This document shows positions 62,015-64,000 of a stretch of DNA of 64,000 bases, piece by piece; the first letter of the stretch is position 1, and each line of letters begins with the position of its first letter. Below the pieces are notes generated by a model. The model saw nothing but the letters and a program-made list of their open reading frames with translations, made no database searches and was not told where the DNA came from. The stretch lies in the NCBI GenBank assembly GCA_030426245.1, contig JAUHYZ010000002.1, forward strand, positions 96,260 to 160,259, read 5' to 3'. Position numbers and translations under genes: made by a program. Source of the stretch: Alphaproteobacteria bacterium. GTDB lineage: Bacteria; Pseudomonadota; Alphaproteobacteria; Sphingomonadales; Sphingomonadaceae.

Positions 62015-63295
62015 ATGACCCTTTCATCCTCCTCCTTTCAGCCCTTTGTGCACCGCATCGGCAGCGGCCGGATCGTCTGGCTGGCGGCCTGTGCCGGGCT
62101 GATTGCGGCAGTCCCTCTGGGCCAGGCGTTGATCGCGCAAGTGGCCGGAGAGCGCGGGATCGCGCCGGTCGCCAGCAGCGCGGACATCGCGGTGGGCGGG
62201 ATCGAAGTGAACGTCACCGGCAAGAATTCGCAGGACGCGCGGAAGAACGGCTGGATCGAGGCGCAGCGCAAGGCATGGGAAAAGCTCGGCGGGCCCACGG
62301 TGAGCGATTCGAATCTGGAAGACATGGTCTCCGCCGTGGTGATCGAGAGCGAACAGGTTGGTCCGCGGCGCTATATCGCCCGGCTTGGGGTGGTGTTCGA
62401 CCGTACGCGCGCCGGGGCGCTGATCGGCCAGGGCGAAGGGCCGCGCGCCAATTCCGCGCCGATGCTGACCATTCCGGTGCTGCGCGCTGGCGGCACCTAC
62501 ACGGTCTATGAGACGCGCCATCTGTGGCAGCGGGCCTGGGCCGAATATCAAACCGGCGCCAGTGCGATCGACTATGTGCGCCCGTCCGGCGCCGGAGGCG
62601 ATTCGCTGCTGATCAATTATGGCCAGCTGGGCCGGCGCAGCCGCAATTGGTGGCGCAATGCGCTGGACGCGTTCGGCGCGGCCGACGTGATCTTCCCGAT
62701 CGCGCATCTGGAACGGCAATGGCCCGGCGGCCCGGTGGTCGGCACATTCACTGCGCGTTATGGCCCGGACAACAGGCTGATCGAGAGTTTCACCCTGCGT
62801 GCCGAGGGTGAAGACGGCGTGCCCGCGATGCTGGACGAGGCGCTGGACCGGCTCAATGCGATTTATACAAGCGCGCTCAATCGCGGGACGCTGAAGCCCG
62901 ATCCGACCCTGCGCGCGGACAAGCTGGTGCTCGATCCCACGATTGCCGCGCTGATCGATGCCGAACGGCAGGTCACGCGGGCGGAAGAGGCTGCGGCAGC
63001 GGCTGGCCTTGCCGTGCCGGTAGAGATCGAGGGCCTCGAAGGAACCGGAACGCAAGCGGTCACCAGCTTCGTTGTGCAATTCGCGACGCCCGGCGCGGCG
63101 GATGTGGATGAGATCATCGGCATCGTGCGCGGCACACCGGGCGTGCGCGGCGCCGGCACTAGCAGTGTCGCCATCGGCGGCGTTTCGGTGATGCGCGTGA
63201 CCTATGCGGGCGATCTGGCCTCGCTCGCCCAAGCCTTGCGAGCGCGGGGCTTCAGTGTGACACAGGGCGGCAACGCGCTCTCCATCAGCAGGTAG
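62015..63295 (+). CDS. DUF2066-family protein
   Basis: A 426-residue protein with an N-terminal signal or anchor helix ([22 protein letters not shown]) and a long periplasmic part. The region [24 protein letters not shown] and [19 protein letters not shown] match the DUF2066 pattern; the C-terminus has [21 protein letters not shown], a small alpha/beta fold. An ATG at 61979 is possible as an earlier start. In alphaproteobacteria DUF2066 genes sit before hdaA, as here (11 bases apart), but the function is unknown. Confidence 0.8.
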   Translation: MTLSSSSFQPFVHRIGSGRIVWLAACAGLIAAVPLGQALIAQVAGERGIAPVASSADIAVGGIEVNVTGKNSQDARKNGWIEAQRKAWEKLGGPTVSDSNLEDMVSAVVIESEQVGPRRYIARLGVVFDRTRAGALIGQGEGPRANSAPMLTIPVLRAGGTYTVYETRHLWQRAWAEYQTGASAIDYVRPSGAGGDSLLINYGQLGRRSRNWWRNALDAFGAADVIFPIAHLERQWPGGPVVGTFTARYGPDNRLIESFTLRAEGEDGVPAMLDEALDRLNAIYTSALNRGTLKPDPTLRADKLVLDPTIAALIDAERQVTRAEEAAAAAGLAVPVEIEGLEGTGTQAVTSFVVQFATPGAADVDEIIGIVRGTPGVRGAGTSSVAIGGVSVMRVTYAGDLASLAQALRARGFSVTQGGNALSISR

Positions 63296-63306
63296 CCGGG
63301 GCCGCG

Positions 63307-63918
63307 ATGTCGCAGATTGCCCTCCCATTGCATCCGGGTCCGGGCAGGGGGCCCGCAAGGATCGTGGTCGGTTCGGCCAACGCCCATATTTTCGAAGCGC
63401 TGGCCGCCCCCGAGAACTGGCCATTTCGCACGGCCGTGCTGACGGGGCCGCCCCGATCGGGCAAATCGCTTATTGCCCGCTGGTTCGAACAGCAGGGCAA
63501 GGGCCGGGCGATAGACGGCGCGGACCGGATCGACGAAACCGAATTGTTCCATCGCTGGAATCGAGCGCAAGAGGACGGCGTGCCCCTTTTGCTGGTCGCA
63601 GACGCGGAAAACTGGGAAATTTCGCTGCCCGACCTGAGGTCGAGGCTGGGGGCGGCGCTGCATCTTGAAATCGGCGCTCCAGACGACGAAATGGCAAGTA
63701 ACCTTATCCTATCCCTGGCCGAACAACGCGGGCTGGCGCTGGGAGAAGGGGCGGCGGCCTATCTGGTCCCACGCTGCGAGCGCAGTTTTGCGGGGCTGGA
63801 GAGGCTGGTGGACATCATCGACCGGCTCAGCCTCGAGCGGAAGCAGCCGGCAACCATGGCGATCTGGCGTGCCGCGCTGGAAGCCACGTTAGGGCCAGAG
63901 CAACACAACTTGCTTTAA
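63307..63918 (+). CDS. hdaA: DnaA-like regulator of replication initiation, HdaA type
   Basis: A 203-residue AAA+ protein lacking the DnaA DNA-binding domain. QIALPL near the N-terminus resembles the clamp-binding motif, Walker A is GPPRSGKS, and the rest matches the short DnaA homologue (SANAHIFEALAAPENWP, LLLVADAENWE, LVDIIDRLSLERKQPA). HdaA with the DNA polymerase clamp promotes hydrolysis of DnaA-ATP to prevent over-initiation. Confidence 0.85.
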   Translation: MSQIALPLHPGPGRGPARIVVGSANAHIFEALAAPENWPFRTAVLTGPPRSGKSLIARWFEQQGKGRAIDGADRIDETELFHRWNRAQEDGVPLLLVADAENWEISLPDLRSRLGAALHLEIGAPDDEMASNLILSLAEQRGLALGEGAAAYLVPRCERSFAGLERLVDIIDRLSLERKQPATMAIWRAALEATLGPEQHNLL

Positions 63919-63948
63919 GGCTGATTTTGGGGAAGAATCGAGGCCAGG

Positions 63949-64000
63949 ATGTTCGAACGATTGGTCAAATATCTGGATTCCGTGCGAGAGCGCGATCCTG
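63949..64000 (+). CDS. Start of a gene cut by the window end
   Basis: Only 17 codons are visible: MFERLVKYLDSVRERDP. The pattern resembles the start of sphingomonad serine acetyltransferases, but the fragment is too short for a firm call. The ATG follows CCAGG closely, 30 bases after the hdaA stop. Confidence 0.45.
   Translation, partial: MFERLVKYLDSVRERDP

Overview
The window is high-GC DNA from an alphaproteobacterium, most likely Sphingomonadales. The main evidence is a circularly permuted two-piece tmRNA gene with the tag ANDNEALAVAA, an HdaA-type DnaA-like protein, a purM-purN/DUF2066/hdaA neighbourhood, surA-lptD arranged with pdxA-rsmA, and a large TonB-dependent receptor. I saw no insertion sequence, phage, CRISPR array, tRNA or rRNA.

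Layout. (1) 1-8151 is a catabolic-looking region: the 3' end of a DUF6282 hydrolase-like gene, a TonB-dependent receptor, an HpaR-like MarR regulator, an EthD-family protein, the alpha and beta subunits of a Rieske ring-hydroxylating oxygenase, and a ketopantoate-reductase-family dehydrogenase. (2) 8400-14245 is a tight plus-strand operon: an exported single-TM protein, an SSS-family sodium/solute symporter, a 39-residue membrane micropeptide, a divergent carbamoyltransferase, an asparagine synthetase and a HAD protein. It faces a minus-strand pair (hydantoinase/carbamoylase-type M20 amidase and a carboxymuconolactone-decarboxylase-like protein). (3) 16412-30091 is one 13.4-kb Rhs/YD-repeat gene of about 4450 codons. 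It carries long alanine-rich coiled-coil insertions (one module duplicated in tandem), a LysM domain, a Gly/Ala-rich hydrophobic segment and a variable low-GC C-terminus, followed at once by a small gene that looks like its immunity partner. (4) 30219-32721 is the molybdate transporter modABC with convergent modE and a probable ModE operator. (5) 33046-39738 is tamA-tamB plus a small lipoprotein. (6) 39773-43107 is a minus-strand operon of lemA, three TPM-domain proteins and a Nudix hydrolase; divergent mscL, a small lipoprotein, ssrA and a small membrane protein follow. (7) 45165-50349 holds malate synthase G, a tannase/feruloyl-esterase-family enzyme and an acyltransferase. (8) 50363-64000 is housekeeping: rsmA, pdxA, surA, lptD, pepA, holC, a lipoprotein, ndk, an MddA-like membrane methyltransferase, purN, purM, a DUF2066 protein, hdaA and the start of another gene.

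The least ordinary items are the giant Rhs protein with its coiled-coil hairpin insertions and toxin/immunity end, and the symporter-micropeptide-carbamoyltransferase-AsnB operon. In that operon the carbamoyltransferase keeps the carbamoyl-phosphate site but has lost the residues that hold aspartate. All assignments come from reading the sequence and from family knowledge; no database search was run.
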